A DNA stretch of 59,268 nt from an uncultured Bacteroidales bacterium (GTDB lineage: Bacteria > Bacteroidota > Bacteroidia > Bacteroidales > Muribaculaceae), in contig CATZGB010000017.1 of assembly GCA_958418815.1 (NCBI GenBank), forward strand, positions 1 to 59,268, read 5' to 3'. The position numbers and the translations under genes were made by a program. Under the pieces are notes generated by a model, which made no database searches, was not told where the DNA came from, and saw nothing but the letters and a program-made list of their open reading frames with translations. Positions 42,799 through 50,740 of the stretch are shown here, piece after piece; position 1 is the first letter of the stretch; each line of letters begins with the position of its first letter.

Positions 42799-43649
42799 AG
42801 GTCGTGAGGATAGTTGGTTTCCTCTTTGTCGTGATGGACGATTTGTTTCTCATTGGTCGGGGTTGAACCAACTCCATAGGCTGCTTGTATTTTCGCCGCA
42901 AAATTTGAGTTTGAGTATTTCCACCAGTTGTTGAAAAACTTGTCGCGGTTCACTGTAGTGTAGCCTGTTTTATCATCATAAGTGAAAATCCCGACTTCTG
43001 AATTGGGATTCTGCACAAGGCCGTTGGCTTCAAAAATATATTCATTATTGGCGTCGTGTGCTTCAAGAATCAACCCCGGCAAACCACAGAGTTTCCACGG
43101 ACCTTCCTGAATTGGAATCTCCGGTGCGAACCAGGCAGTCCATTTTCGCCCACGATAATCAGTGGTTGCTTCAACACATTCGTAACCCAATATGGTCTTT
43201 GTGCTGTTTCCTATTGCCCATTCGGGTTTATCCCAATCTTCTGAATATTGCCAATGCTCCATATCGAAATAACAACGTTCAGTAACTTTGCCATTAGGAA
43301 TATTCTTATAGATATAACCCCAATAATGACCACAAGCCAATTGTGTATCATCGCGCTTGCCACTCATGGTTTTTGCCTGATCCATGGCCCAGAAAGTCGC
43401 GAGGTCACATTCCATAATTGAATCCTGCCATAATCTCTTTGTCCCGCAAAAAACGGATTTGTTTTTCCCGATTCTGAGCATTACTGGATCCTTAAAGAAA
43501 TGAGAATTACGCTTTGTCGTATCGGTAACTTCAATACGAGTATAATGCACTTCAAGGATAGCCGGCTCCGCATCCTTGACATAATCTTTTGCAAATGCTG
43601 TCATTGCAGCCCACAAAAGCAGTATAAATATCAGTCTGTTCATATTCAA
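42795..43649 (-). CDS. GLPGLI-family exported protein, copy 2
   Basis: 284 residues. Signal peptide at about 1-20 (LIFILLLWAAMTAFA). Carries the family signature WTAWFAPEIPIQEGPWKLCGLPGLILEA (about 175-205). GLPGLI proteins are a Bacteroidetes family of unknown function, often encoded with outer-membrane barrels. It is paralogous to its upstream neighbour at 43646-44509. ATGA overlaps on both sides indicate stoichiometric translation. Confidence 0.9.
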   Translation of the reverse strand: MNMNRLIFILLLWAAMTAFAKDYVKDAEPAILEVHYTRIEVTDTTKRNSHFFKDPVMLRIGKNKSVFCGTKRLWQDSIMECDLATFWAMDQAKTMSGKRDDTQLACGHYWGYIYKNIPNGKVTERCYFDMEHWQYSEDWDKPEWAIGNSTKTILGYECVEATTDYRGRKWTAWFAPEIPIQEGPWKLCGLPGLILEAHDANNEYIFEANGLVQNPNSEVGIFTYDDKTGYTTVNRDKFFNNWWKYSNSNFAAKIQAAYGVGSTPTNEKQIVHHDKEETNYPHDL

Positions 43650-44509
43650 TCGTGATAATCGGTCTCAAGAAAATCTATGTTTACTTCTTCGCCTGTGCGT
43701 ATATGGTCTGTGCCGAATTGAATCCCGGTAGCTGCTCCATCAATGGCGTTATGATGGTCACGGTAGTTGGCCAGTTGCCTCAACATTTCCTCACGAGACA
43801 TCTTGTCATATTGTCGAAAAGGATAAATAGGCACCATCTCTTGATAAGAAGCCTCCAATCCGGTAGCCACGAAAGAATGTTGCCCGGTGGATTCACTTGC
43901 TTCGAGTATCAAACCCGGCAGTCCGGTCAACTTCCACGGCCCTTCCTGCAAAGGAATATCAGGAGTGAACCATGCCGTCCAATCCCGCCCATGATAGTTT
44001 GCCGTTGCCATCACGCAATCATAGCCCAACACAGTCTTTGTTGAGTCGGAAATTTCCCATACAATATCGCCAAGAGGCTCCGTATAATACCCGTGTTCAA
44101 GTGAGCCAGCCTTGTCATAGACAGTCATTTGATTGTCAGCTGCGGAACGAAAAATATATAGAGATGTTTGGTAGACTAACGAATTCATCGCACTTTCATC
44201 CTTAGTCTCCGTATATCTCTTGAGCGCATCTTTGAGGAGCTGATGGCTGATAGCTCTACCTTGTGGAGTGGATTCAAGAGAATCCTTGAACTCCGTTTTT
44301 ACGTTATAAAACTTCGAATGTTCTTTGCTCGCCAATAGGATAAAAGGAATATCACGTTTTATTATCCCATCCGAGCCTCTGACGAAAGTTTCGTGGTAGG
44401 TGTAGCCAACCTTTATCTCGGCACGTGGATATTCCTCTTTCTTCTTTGCTTGTACCTCAAACATGGCAAAGAAAGCAATTATGGTGATTATGAGTGAAAG
44501 TCGGTTCAT
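43646..44509 (-). CDS. GLPGLI-family exported protein, copy 1
   Basis: 287 residues. Signal peptide at about 1-21 (LIITIIAFFAMFEVQA). Signature WTAWFTPDIPLQEGPWKLTGLPGLILEA near residues 180-207. Differs from copy 2 along most of its length but keeps the shared blocks (VLGYDCVMATANYHGRDWTAWF against ILGYECVEATTDYRGRKWTAWF), so the duplication is old. Function unknown; periplasmic or surface. Confidence 0.9.
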   Translation of the reverse strand: MNRLSLIITIIAFFAMFEVQAKKKEEYPRAEIKVGYTYHETFVRGSDGIIKRDIPFILLASKEHSKFYNVKTEFKDSLESTPQGRAISHQLLKDALKRYTETKDESAMNSLVYQTSLYIFRSAADNQMTVYDKAGSLEHGYYTEPLGDIVWEISDSTKTVLGYDCVMATANYHGRDWTAWFTPDIPLQEGPWKLTGLPGLILEASESTGQHSFVATGLEASYQEMVPIYPFRQYDKMSREEMLRQLANYRDHHNAIDGAATGIQFGTDHIRTGEEVNIDFLETDYHD

Positions 44510-44964
44510 TGTCTTTTGCGGGCTTTGAGTTTGTAATAAGTTTTATACTGGTTGGGATATAAAACAGGATCAGAAGCCGTAATTACAACCCATAGTTCGT
44601 CAGGTGTCAGTTTCTCGATCATCCAGTATCCATCTGTGGAGTTCCCGGCCATGTAAATAACAGCGTAATTCTCCGTGGTGAAAGTCCATTGGAAATATCT
44701 GACATCTTTCTTGATAGACGGATCTTTCAGGGAGCCTGTCGCAGTCCAGCCCTTGGTGTCTCTGCCGAATGAATAGATATTGGTTTCATCATCAAATGTC
44801 TGTTCATTGCTAATACTGTAATCGACATACACAACAAGCCATTCCACATCAGTGAGCATAGCGACAGTGTTCTGCTGACCTTCATCAAGGTAGCCGGTTC
44901 GCCCTTCGCATGACGACAATATCATCAATAAGGAGAGGCAGAGAGAGATAAATAACGCCTTCAT
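44506..44964 (-). CDS. Lipoprotein of the GLPGLI operon
   Basis: 152 residues. Signal peptide with lipobox LMILSSC (Cys about residue 19) followed by EGRTGYLDEG. The body is beta-rich (TDVEWLVVYVDYSISNEQTFDDETNIYSF ... YFQWTFTTENYAVIYMAGNS) and recalls lipocalin-like lipoproteins. Second gene of the operon, ATGA overlaps at both ends. No firm family. Confidence 0.7.
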   Translation of the reverse strand: MKALFISLCLSLLMILSSCEGRTGYLDEGQQNTVAMLTDVEWLVVYVDYSISNEQTFDDETNIYSFGRDTKGWTATGSLKDPSIKKDVRYFQWTFTTENYAVIYMAGNSTDGYWMIEKLTPDELWVVITASDPVLYPNQYKTYYKLKARKRQ

Positions 44965-45683
44965 TGTGAAAATGAAACGGAGAGCGTTCCGTCACCGACA
45001 AGATTCATGCCTTTGACTGAAAGCCAATCGGAATTACCATTATTGCTAATGATGTACGAATGGCATGGTTGCGGCGTATTCACCCCGGCCACTATCAATA
45101 TTCCGGCATCAGGATTTGAAGTGTCACCCAAAGAGAGCTGATACAGGTAGAATCTAGATGAACTGTTTGCAGACACATTCATGGTAACATATCGGGGTGC
45201 ATAGAACTGTCTTGCGTCATCTCGATCAGAAGTCACGACCATTTGGGCGAGTGTATTGCCATTGATTGAACGTGTCGCCGACCTCGTTACTCCATAGGTA
45301 TCAGTGATCCTTCCCTCAATAAGTTTGTCGGAAGAATATGTTGAGTAAATAATCGCCGTTGAGTTGCCCGATTGTTTCACTGCACGGAGCATACCATTGA
45401 CGGCTTCCATATCGCGCGTGAACTTATCCCGGTTGATTGTGCTTACCATCATCAACTCCTCACGACTACGGTTGACTACATAGTCGGAAGCTGTGATTTT
45501 CTTGTCGGGATTGATGAAAAACGCACCTGTGGCGTTATCCACATCAACAAATTGTGCCAGTATTTCTGCATCAGTCTCATAGGCGCGGATAGGCGACGGT
45601 TCGTTGAAAACCGTATTGTCATCGCTGCACGCTGATAACAACATCGAACCGAAAACTGATAATGGGAGCAATATCTTTTTCAT
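44961..45683 (-). CDS. First lipoprotein of the GLPGLI operon
   Basis: 240 residues from ATG 45683 (MKKILLPLSVFGSMLLSAC, Cys about residue 19); an ATG at 45710 would add nine residues before the signal and is less likely. After the lipobox comes SDDNTVFNEPSPIRAYETDAEILAQFVDVDNATGAFFINPDKKITASDYVV, then a beta-rich region. The residues after Cys (SDD) suit surface export. No family recognised. Head gene of the six-gene chain. Confidence 0.72.
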   Translation of the reverse strand: MKKILLPLSVFGSMLLSACSDDNTVFNEPSPIRAYETDAEILAQFVDVDNATGAFFINPDKKITASDYVVNRSREELMMVSTINRDKFTRDMEAVNGMLRAVKQSGNSTAIIYSTYSSDKLIEGRITDTYGVTRSATRSINGNTLAQMVVTSDRDDARQFYAPRYVTMNVSANSSSRFYLYQLSLGDTSNPDAGILIVAGVNTPQPCHSYIISNNGNSDWLSVKGMNLVGDGTLSVSFSQ

Positions 45684-45769
45684 ATATGCCAGAATCTCCC
45701 GGTGGCTCATAGAGAGTTAAGTTACTATAAAGAAGCGTGAGCCAACTATGCCACGTCTTTGTTGATGGT

Positions 45770-45867
45770 CGTAGGAAACCTTTGATGCAGATGTAACAAT
45801 AGCAGCCCACGCTATACGCGTGAGAACCACTATGCTATCTCTTGCATCGTTTTGAAAATTTCCTACG
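45770..45867 (-). promoter_or_regulatory. Structured 5' leader of the GLPGLI operon
   Basis: Four nested stems: CGTAGGAAA/TTTCCTACG (45770-45778 and 45859-45867, perfect), GATGCA/TGCATC (45784-45789 and 45843-45848), ATAGCA/TGCTAT (45799-45804 and 45833-45838) and CACGC/GCGTG (45808-45812 and 45818-45822). It lies in the roughly 250-base untranslated leader between promoter and first gene. A cis-acting RNA is likely; I do not recognise a known riboswitch. Confidence 0.6.
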
Positions 45868-45940
45868 TTTTCAACAAACAAGATGAGCATAACGCTTCTT
45901 ATTTTCCAAAATGTCGTGACAGACAGGAGTCTATCAGTCG

Positions 45941-45948
45941 CAAAGTTA
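45941..45948 (-). promoter_or_regulatory. Promoter -7 element of the GLPGLI operon
   Basis: TAACTTTG on the minus strand, in the same CAAATATT(n)TTATTAACTTTG context as at 34503 and 57461. Transcription would start near 45934, leaving a leader of about 250 bases. Confidence 0.65.
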
Positions 45949-46055
45949 ATAATAATATTTGGGATTAAGGCTATTATAGCCTATAAATAATTCACTTTGC
46001 ATTTGATAAATGTGCGTTTTACGGGCGTCTATGGGTGCCGAGTGGTTTGCCAGCC

Positions 46056-46117
46056 GTGGTGACAGGAGCGTGAGGCAGTGCGCCGGGGCGTATTGCCTCA
46101 CACAACCTTATCACCAC
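46056..46117. other. Large nested hairpin before the first leader
   Basis: GTGGTGACAGG (46056-46066) pairs with CCTTATCACCAC (46106-46117) with one small bulge, enclosing a perfect GTGAGGCA/TGCCTCAC stem (46070-46077 and 46094-46101). It lies between the divergent minus-strand promoter and the duplicated leader, and has no counterpart before the second leader. Possible single-strand origin or promoter structure. Confidence 0.45.
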
Positions 46118-46151
46118 CGCTTGCTCCCAAATGATGTGAGAATTAGGCGAT

Positions 46152-46733
46152 AAGCCGTGTCAGTGGCTCGCGGATCCACAGGCACGGCACATCGCCTTGT
46201 GCTGTTTATCGGTTGCCCGACTGATTCCGTGCTGCACACCGATTCAGCTTCGGGCAGTTCTGATTTTGGATATGATGTCCGGCTTCAGCCGAAGGCGGCG
46301 ACAACGCCAGAGCAAAGCGAGGGCAAGCCTTCGCACGACTCTCGCGTTGTCGCCTCTCTTTGGAATACCAGTCTGCAAACGATGACTGTGGCCGCTTCAA
46401 GGCTGGCACTTTGAAACGGCAAAAGTCAACGGTGGCCGGTTCTTTCCCTTGAAGATTTTGAGCCTCGGCAGGGACAGGCGTTTTGGCGTGCGAAGTTACT
46501 GCGTCCGGGAGGAACGTCAAGTGACGCTGTGCTTGTGGTCGGCGTCCGCACTCGTGAGCCTCCACATTTTTTCTCCCTCAATTCCGAAAAAATGGGTATC
46601 CCTCGCTTGCCGCTGACTACACACTTGCCTTATCCTCCCTTATGGCCGCAGTTGTGGGACTGCACGAAAAACGGCCAGCCCTGCCGGAGAAGCTCAAAGA
46701 GCTTCAAACAAAAGGGAGAAAATTAACTCAAAC
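46152..46733 (+). repeat. Duplicated folded leader, copy 1
   Basis: This roughly 582-bp segment recurs at 49932-50515. The left half differs at scattered bases, the right half is almost identical. Three stems are kept in both: GCCGTGTC..GTGG/CCAC..GGCACGGC (46154-46188), perfect GGCGACAACGC/GCGTTGTCGCC (46297-46307 and 46344-46354), and CATTTTTTC/GAAAAAATG (46565-46573 and 46586-46594). I see no TAnnTTTG on the plus strand, yet a gene cluster begins 12 bases later. Related in its last 100 bases to the ParB leader. Confidence 0.8.
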
Positions 46734-46744
46734 ACAAAAAAACA

Positions 46745-46960
46745 ATGGCAAAATTCAGAGTCAGAACAGAGTACATATTCAGTGGCTTCTTCGACATAGA
46801 GGCTGAAAACGCGGCACAGGCAAGGGAGTATGTTGAAAAACACTGCGGATTGGTTATAGGCGGTGACATACATTCCACATTACCTGATGATGAAGTAAAC
46901 TGGGAGTTCCCGGTTCACCCTGACACAAAAATTGGCGAGACCACAAGAATTAAACCGTAG
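46745..46960 (+). CDS. Small protein after leader copy 1, unknown
   Basis: 71 residues: KFRVRTEYIFSGFFDIEAENAAQAREYVEKHCGLVIGGDIHSTLPDDEVNWEF. Its beta-alpha pattern (strand, helix with AAQAREYVEKHCG, strand) recalls small Bacteroides mobile-element proteins with a DUF-type fold of unknown role. First gene of the cluster, 12 bases after the leader. Could be an antirestriction-like or stability factor; no evidence decides. Confidence 0.65.
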   Translation: MAKFRVRTEYIFSGFFDIEAENAAQAREYVEKHCGLVIGGDIHSTLPDDEVNWEFPVHPDTKIGETTRIKP

Positions 46961-46985
46961 TAAGACACTCAAACATCAAAAGACT

Positions 46986-47471
46986 ATGCACAGCACTATT
47001 TATCAAATCAGCACCAAGCCGATAGCCGAAAACGACTATCTGAACATCGACCGTATAGTGGTAGGAGAAAACGCCTCTATATCCTATGTGTGCGAAAACT
47101 CCGAGGACGGACGCAAGTTCAACATCCGCTTTCTTCTTGAACATATACTGCCGAAAGGTATGTTTACGTCCATCGAAGAAAGCACCCTTACCTACAATGG
47201 TGGCTTCGCAATATGGCGAAAATCCCATTTCGACAACATCAAGGCTATATCTGCCGAACTTACCCCTGCAAACGTGATGAAATGGAACGAACCAATAGGG
47301 CAACTGAAAAAAGCCATTATCAATCCGCTTGGAACAGACGCTCTTTTCGTTACCGAGTTCTACGGCGGTGCAGGCACGGCTGAACGCTCCGCAGACCTAA
47401 TGGATATTATCGCCCGACTGAAAAAGGGCGATAGACTATACATCGGGGCAATATTAGGGTATCACAACTAA
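46986..47471 (+). CDS. Unknown protein of leader cluster A
   Basis: 161 residues from ATG 46986, preceded by ACTCAAACATCAAAAGACT, the same untranslated spacer as before the gene at 50535. It begins HSTIYQISTKPIAENDYLNIDRIVVGENASISYVCE; the body is mixed alpha-beta and ends in DLMDIIARLKKGDRLYIGAILGYHN. No family recognised. The conserved start context argues for a shared expression mode with cluster B. Confidence 0.7.
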   Translation: MHSTIYQISTKPIAENDYLNIDRIVVGENASISYVCENSEDGRKFNIRFLLEHILPKGMFTSIEESTLTYNGGFAIWRKSHFDNIKAISAELTPANVMKWNEPIGQLKKAIINPLGTDALFVTEFYGGAGTAERSADLMDIIARLKKGDRLYIGAILGYHN

Positions 47472-47482
47472 AACATATCGTC

Positions 47483-47719
47483 ATGGAGTTCTTTATCGAG
47501 CCTATCCCGACATGGGCGTTATGCTATCTAATCAATGGAGACCCGACAGGGTTGACTGACGATGAAATTGCGATGATTGACAAGTGGTATGCCGACAACA
47601 AAGTGCAGACCGTCACCACCGCTTCCGAAGCCGAGGGAGAGTGCCACCCATATTTCTCCCATTTTCCTGCTTTCGGGCTACCTGCCGAGGTTACTGACTG
47701 CCATGTGATGACCTTGTAG
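47483..47719 (+). CDS. Small acidic protein (DUF6926-like)
   Basis: 78 residues: FFIEPIPTWALCYLINGDPTGLTDDEIAMIDKWYADN, then an acidic stretch and the end PYFSHFPAFGLPAEVTDCHVMTL. The opening and the PYFxxFPAFGLPAEVxDC end fit the DUF6926 type of small protein seen in Bacteroides plasmids and ICEs, to my recollection. Role unknown. It starts 11 bases after the previous gene. Confidence 0.6.
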   Translation: MEFFIEPIPTWALCYLINGDPTGLTDDEIAMIDKWYADNKVQTVTTASEAEGECHPYFSHFPAFGLPAEVTDCHVMTL

Positions 47720-47763
47720 CCATTATCTCACGAAAGTCAAACGACAATCCAAATCACACGGAT

Positions 47764-48393
47764 ATGAAATACGAAGATGTGTCAGCGATATTATATCGCA
47801 ATCATGGTGTTTTCGACATCACCACACCCTTTGGCACTCAACGCCGACGCTTGTTCCTCTCCACTGAAAGTAAGGTATGTGAGTTTGCGAAACGCTCTCG
47901 CAAGAGAGGCTATCCGATACCGCCAAACGAAATCAAATGTTGGCTGTCTATCTCCAAAGTGACAAAGCCGACAACGAATATAGTAGCCAAATTCCAACGT
48001 TACGCCTCGCGTGCAACTTTTCCGTCTGCATTTGTTCGCAAGTGTCTTGAAGCTGACCCGACAAAGGACTGCTACGAGAACCGCCTTACCACCGGCACTC
48101 GCATCGACGGAGAGATTATATCCCTTGACGCTATCTCCAGATATAACCATTGGGTGGTGGAACAGTTCAGAAAGGCTCTCAAAGAACGGCGCAACTTTAA
48201 TTCCGGAACATTCACTTTCCGTGGTTATGACGGTTCCCTATGGATTGAGGTCAAGCAAAAGGACGATAACTATAACTACTATAAAGCCGGAGATATTGCC
48301 GCAGGCTTCAGTAAAGAGTATCGTGGCTGTGCCAACGGATATTACTATGCCCTGATTGATGATGAACATTTTATCGGGATTGATATAGACTGA
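47764..48393 (+). CDS. Unknown basic protein of leader cluster A
   Basis: 209 residues. Starts KYEDVSAILYRNHGVFDITTPFGTQRRRLFLS; a basic region follows (CEFAKRSRKRGYPIPPNEIKCWLSISK), and the end is beta-rich (FTFRGYDGSLWIEVKQKDDNYNYYKAGDIAAGFSKEYRGCANGYYYALID). It may bind nucleic acid, judging by charge only. No family recognised. Confidence 0.65.
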   Translation: MKYEDVSAILYRNHGVFDITTPFGTQRRRLFLSTESKVCEFAKRSRKRGYPIPPNEIKCWLSISKVTKPTTNIVAKFQRYASRATFPSAFVRKCLEADPTKDCYENRLTTGTRIDGEIISLDAISRYNHWVVEQFRKALKERRNFNSGTFTFRGYDGSLWIEVKQKDDNYNYYKAGDIAAGFSKEYRGCANGYYYALIDDEHFIGIDID

Positions 48394-48452
48394 ATTATAA
48401 ACAGCACCCTGCAATCCTCATGGAGAGCAGGGTGCATAAAACTGAAAGATAT

Positions 48453-48725
48453 ATGACGACAACCGAAATCAATTACAATGGCACGGACTATACCTGCCGT
48501 ATCGTGACAAGCAACGAGGGCGAGAGCCTTATCATCGGTGGGCTGGAATTGCTTGACGCACTTATGCCTTATCCAATCACCGACAAATGCAACGGCTTCG
48601 CCGACAAGGAAGCGGAGCGTGTCGATGAAGAAATCTTCTTCTATACCTCCGAAAGTGATTTGAAGCTGCCCGACAACGAACTTGTCGCAATACTCAGCGA
48701 AAGTAACCCCGAATGGTTTGACTGA
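48453..48725 (+). CDS. Small acidic protein of leader cluster A
   Basis: 90 residues from ATG 48453; an ATG 33 bases upstream is less likely because the protein proper starts TTTEINYNGTDYTCRIVTSNEGESLIIGGLELLDAL. Acidic C-terminal half (DEEIFFYTSESDLKLPDNELVAIL). Similar short alpha-beta proteins are frequent in such clusters; function unknown. The conserved hairpin at 48785 follows. Confidence 0.62.
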   Translation: MTTTEINYNGTDYTCRIVTSNEGESLIIGGLELLDALMPYPITDKCNGFADKEAERVDEEIFFYTSESDLKLPDNELVAILSESNPEWFD

Positions 48726-48784
48726 AACCCAATCAGCATCCAATCCCGGAATGTCATAACGACCACCAAGACGTCCTGCAACTA

Positions 48785-48835
48785 CGCGGGGCGGCTTTTG
48801 CTCGTCCCATCACAAAAGCCGCGTCTTTGGAAAAC
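48785..48835 (+). terminator. Conserved hairpin after leader cluster A
   Basis: GCGGCTTTTG (48791-48800) and CAAAAGCCGC (48813-48822) form a perfect 10-bp stem. Flanks CGCGGGGCGGC and TCTTTGGAAAAC match the hairpin after the ParB gene at 36901-36955, so both modules end in the same element. Confidence 0.65.
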
Positions 48836-49269
48836 TAATTGCTTGGCAATTTTTTACTTGATTTAATAAGGCTGTTGCAAATGAACCCCAATAAACATAT
48901 AGAAAGAATATTTGGCACAGCGAAAGATGTACCACTGATGAAATACCATAATCCGAGATAAAAACCTGCTTCAGAATCTATCGCAGTCACAATAGTCGAT
49001 GTTGCGATCACTTCTAATATAATCAGGAGCAACAGCAATACATAAAAATGAATACAAGTCTTTCCATTCCATATTTTCCATGTTATTAGACAAGGAACAA
49101 GAAAAATTATACTGGAAAATAAACCTAAAACCATCGAGGCTATATAGTCCGAGCCATCATCTTCCTTAATTCCTCCTTCAAAAATCAGATTATATACAAA
49201 GGGTAAAATAAAGGGAACGAGGATGACCGCTGCAACGAATAATGCAAATTTTTTGTTTCGGTATTTCAT
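48835..49269 (-). CDS. Four-helix membrane protein, unknown
   Basis: 144 residues. Hydrophobic helices at about 8-28, 42-62, 70-92 and 105-130. AT-rich, cargo-like. It lies on the minus strand, after an exported protein gene, between the two leader clusters. No family recognised. Confidence 0.6.
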   Translation of the reverse strand: MKYRNKKFALFVAAVILVPFILPFVYNLIFEGGIKEDDGSDYIASMVLGLFSSIIFLVPCLITWKIWNGKTCIHFYVLLLLLIILEVIATSTIVTAIDSEAGFYLGLWYFISGTSFAVPNILSICLLGFICNSLIKSSKKLPSN

Positions 49270-49302
49270 AACATCAGGCTTCTTGATGAACTTTCAGTGA
49301 AA

Positions 49303-49812
49303 TTAAAAACGTATTGTATGATTATTCTCTTTTGCAGACAAAGCGTCTGATTGTTCAACAATAATCATACCCAATTCAAGGCCATCAGAGAAATGGACTG
49401 ATTTATCCTGGGAGTCTATTCTAATAAATGGCAACACATCCCCATCCTTATACCCCTTATCGGTATTACAATTATATATTGGAGATTGTATATAAACTTT
49501 GTTTGAAATGCTATCATAGACTCCGAAAAATGGTAACCCTTCCCTTATGTCATTTTTACGCACATCAAAAGTATCAACACTAATCTCCAGCATGTAAATA
49601 TCTCGATATATTGTGCCACAATCGTAAATGAGGTTTTTACATTCTATTTGACCTGAAAGATAATACTCTGAGTTAGCATAATATGTATCAAAGATTCGTT
49701 TAACCTCATTGTTGCTCGATATTTGCCTATGACACGCATGAGTCCACAGCAATATCCCCATGAAACTAAATGATATTGCTATAATGATATTTGAACTCGT
49801 TTTATGTTTCAT
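49303..49812 (-). CDS. Exported or membrane-anchored protein, unknown
   Basis: 169 residues. N-terminal hydrophobic helix (8-27, NIIIAISFSFMGILLWTHAC), possibly a lipoprotein signal at Cys27, then a beta-rich soluble domain (ILEISVDTFDVRKNDIREGLPFFGVYDSISNKVYI). It precedes the membrane-protein gene by 33 bases, so the two may act together. AT-rich; no family recognised. Confidence 0.62.
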   Translation of the reverse strand: MKHKTSSNIIIAISFSFMGILLWTHACHRQISSNNEVKRIFDTYYANSEYYLSGQIECKNLIYDCGTIYRDIYMLEISVDTFDVRKNDIREGLPFFGVYDSISNKVYIQSPIYNCNTDKGYKDGDVLPFIRIDSQDKSVHFSDGLELGMIIVEQSDALSAKENNHTIRF

Positions 49813-49831
49813 ATCAGAGACTCATTTATTG

Positions 49832-49839
49832 CAAAATTA
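49832..49839 (-). promoter_or_regulatory. Promoter -7 element for 49812-48835
   Basis: TAATTTTG on the minus strand, a perfect TAnnTTTG, 20 bases upstream of the exported-protein start codon. Confidence 0.55.
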
Positions 49840-49931
49840 CAAAGAATTATCCGAATATCATAGGACAGATGTCACATTGAAGGAAGATAATTGCTGTTAC
49901 CACTGCGATTTATGGATAACTAAGCGGTTCG

Positions 49932-50515
49932 AAAGCCGTGTCAGTGGCTCACGGATCCACAGGCACGGCACATCGCCCTGTGCTGTTTACTGGTTGCCCG
50001 ACTGATTCCGTGTTTCACACCGATTCAGCTTCGGGCAGTTCTGGTTTTTGATATTATGTCCGGCTTCAGCCGGAGACGGCGACAACGCCAGGGCAAAGCG
50101 AGGGCAAGCCTTCGCTCGACTCTCGCGTTGTCGCCTGTATTTGGAACACCTGTCTGCAAACGATGACTGTGGCCGCTTCAAGGTTGGCACTTTGAAACGG
50201 CAAGGGTCAAAGGTGGCCGGTTATTTCCCTTGAAGATTTTGAGCCTCGGCAGGGACAGGCGTTTTGGCGTGCGAAGTTACTGCGTCCGGGAGGAACGTCA
50301 AGTGACGCTGTGCTTGTGGTCGGCGTCCGCACTCGTGAGCCTCCACATTTTTTCTCCCTCAATTCCGAAAAAATGGGTATCCCTCGCTTGCCGCTGACTA
50401 CACACTTGCCTTATCCTCCCTTATGGCCGCAGTTGTGGGACTGCACGAAAAACGGCCAGCCCTGCCGGAGAAGCTCAAAGAGCTTCAAACAAAAGGGAGA
50501 AAAATTAACTCAAAC
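49932..50515 (+). repeat. Duplicated folded leader, copy 2
   Basis: Direct repeat of 46152-46733. Stems are at 49934-49968, 50078-50088 with 50125-50135, and 50346-50354 with 50367-50375. Base differences between copies fall largely in loops: in the first stem the only change (CGCGG to CACGG) is in the loop. The cluster of small genes starts 20 bases later. No TAnnTTTG was seen on the plus strand. Confidence 0.8.
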
Positions 50516-50534
50516 GCTCAAACATCAAAGGACT

Positions 50535-50729
50535 ATGCGAGTAAAAAGAATGAAAGTAGCGGAGGGCAGACGGCTCAATATCGGGCAGTTTCCCAATTTC
50601 CACCGCTCCGGCTCCATTAGGGGCATGAAAAAACTCTACTATGGCGAGGACTGCCTTTTGGTACGCTGTGGCAACTATATCTACAACGTTACCTCCGAAC
50701 CCTCAATCTACAATCAGGCAACAATCTAA
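50535..50729 (+). CDS. Small basic protein after leader copy 2
   Basis: 64 residues from ATG 50535, preceded by CTCAAACATCAAAGGACT as for the gene at 46986. MRVKRMKVAEGRRLNIGQFPNFHRSGSIRGMKKLYYGEDCLLVRCGNYIYNV is its main part: basic first half, beta-like second half. No family recognised. Frames extending upstream into the leader are non-coding in my reading. Confidence 0.6.
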   Translation: MRVKRMKVAEGRRLNIGQFPNFHRSGSIRGMKKLYYGEDCLLVRCGNYIYNVTSEPSIYNQATI

Positions 50730-50740
50730 ATCATAAGAAT

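Noticed and set aside
45619..45810. 63-codon minus-strand frame in front of the GLPGLI operon (Cys-rich start)
   Set aside because: It lies across the folded leader and overlaps the first lipoprotein gene in another frame; the folded RNA explains the region better.
46529..46726. A 65-codon frame in the duplicated leader, also at 50310-50507
   Set aside because: It starts with TTG, runs through the CATTTTTTC/GAAAAAATG stem, and its conservation is explained by the DNA duplication. No protein pattern.
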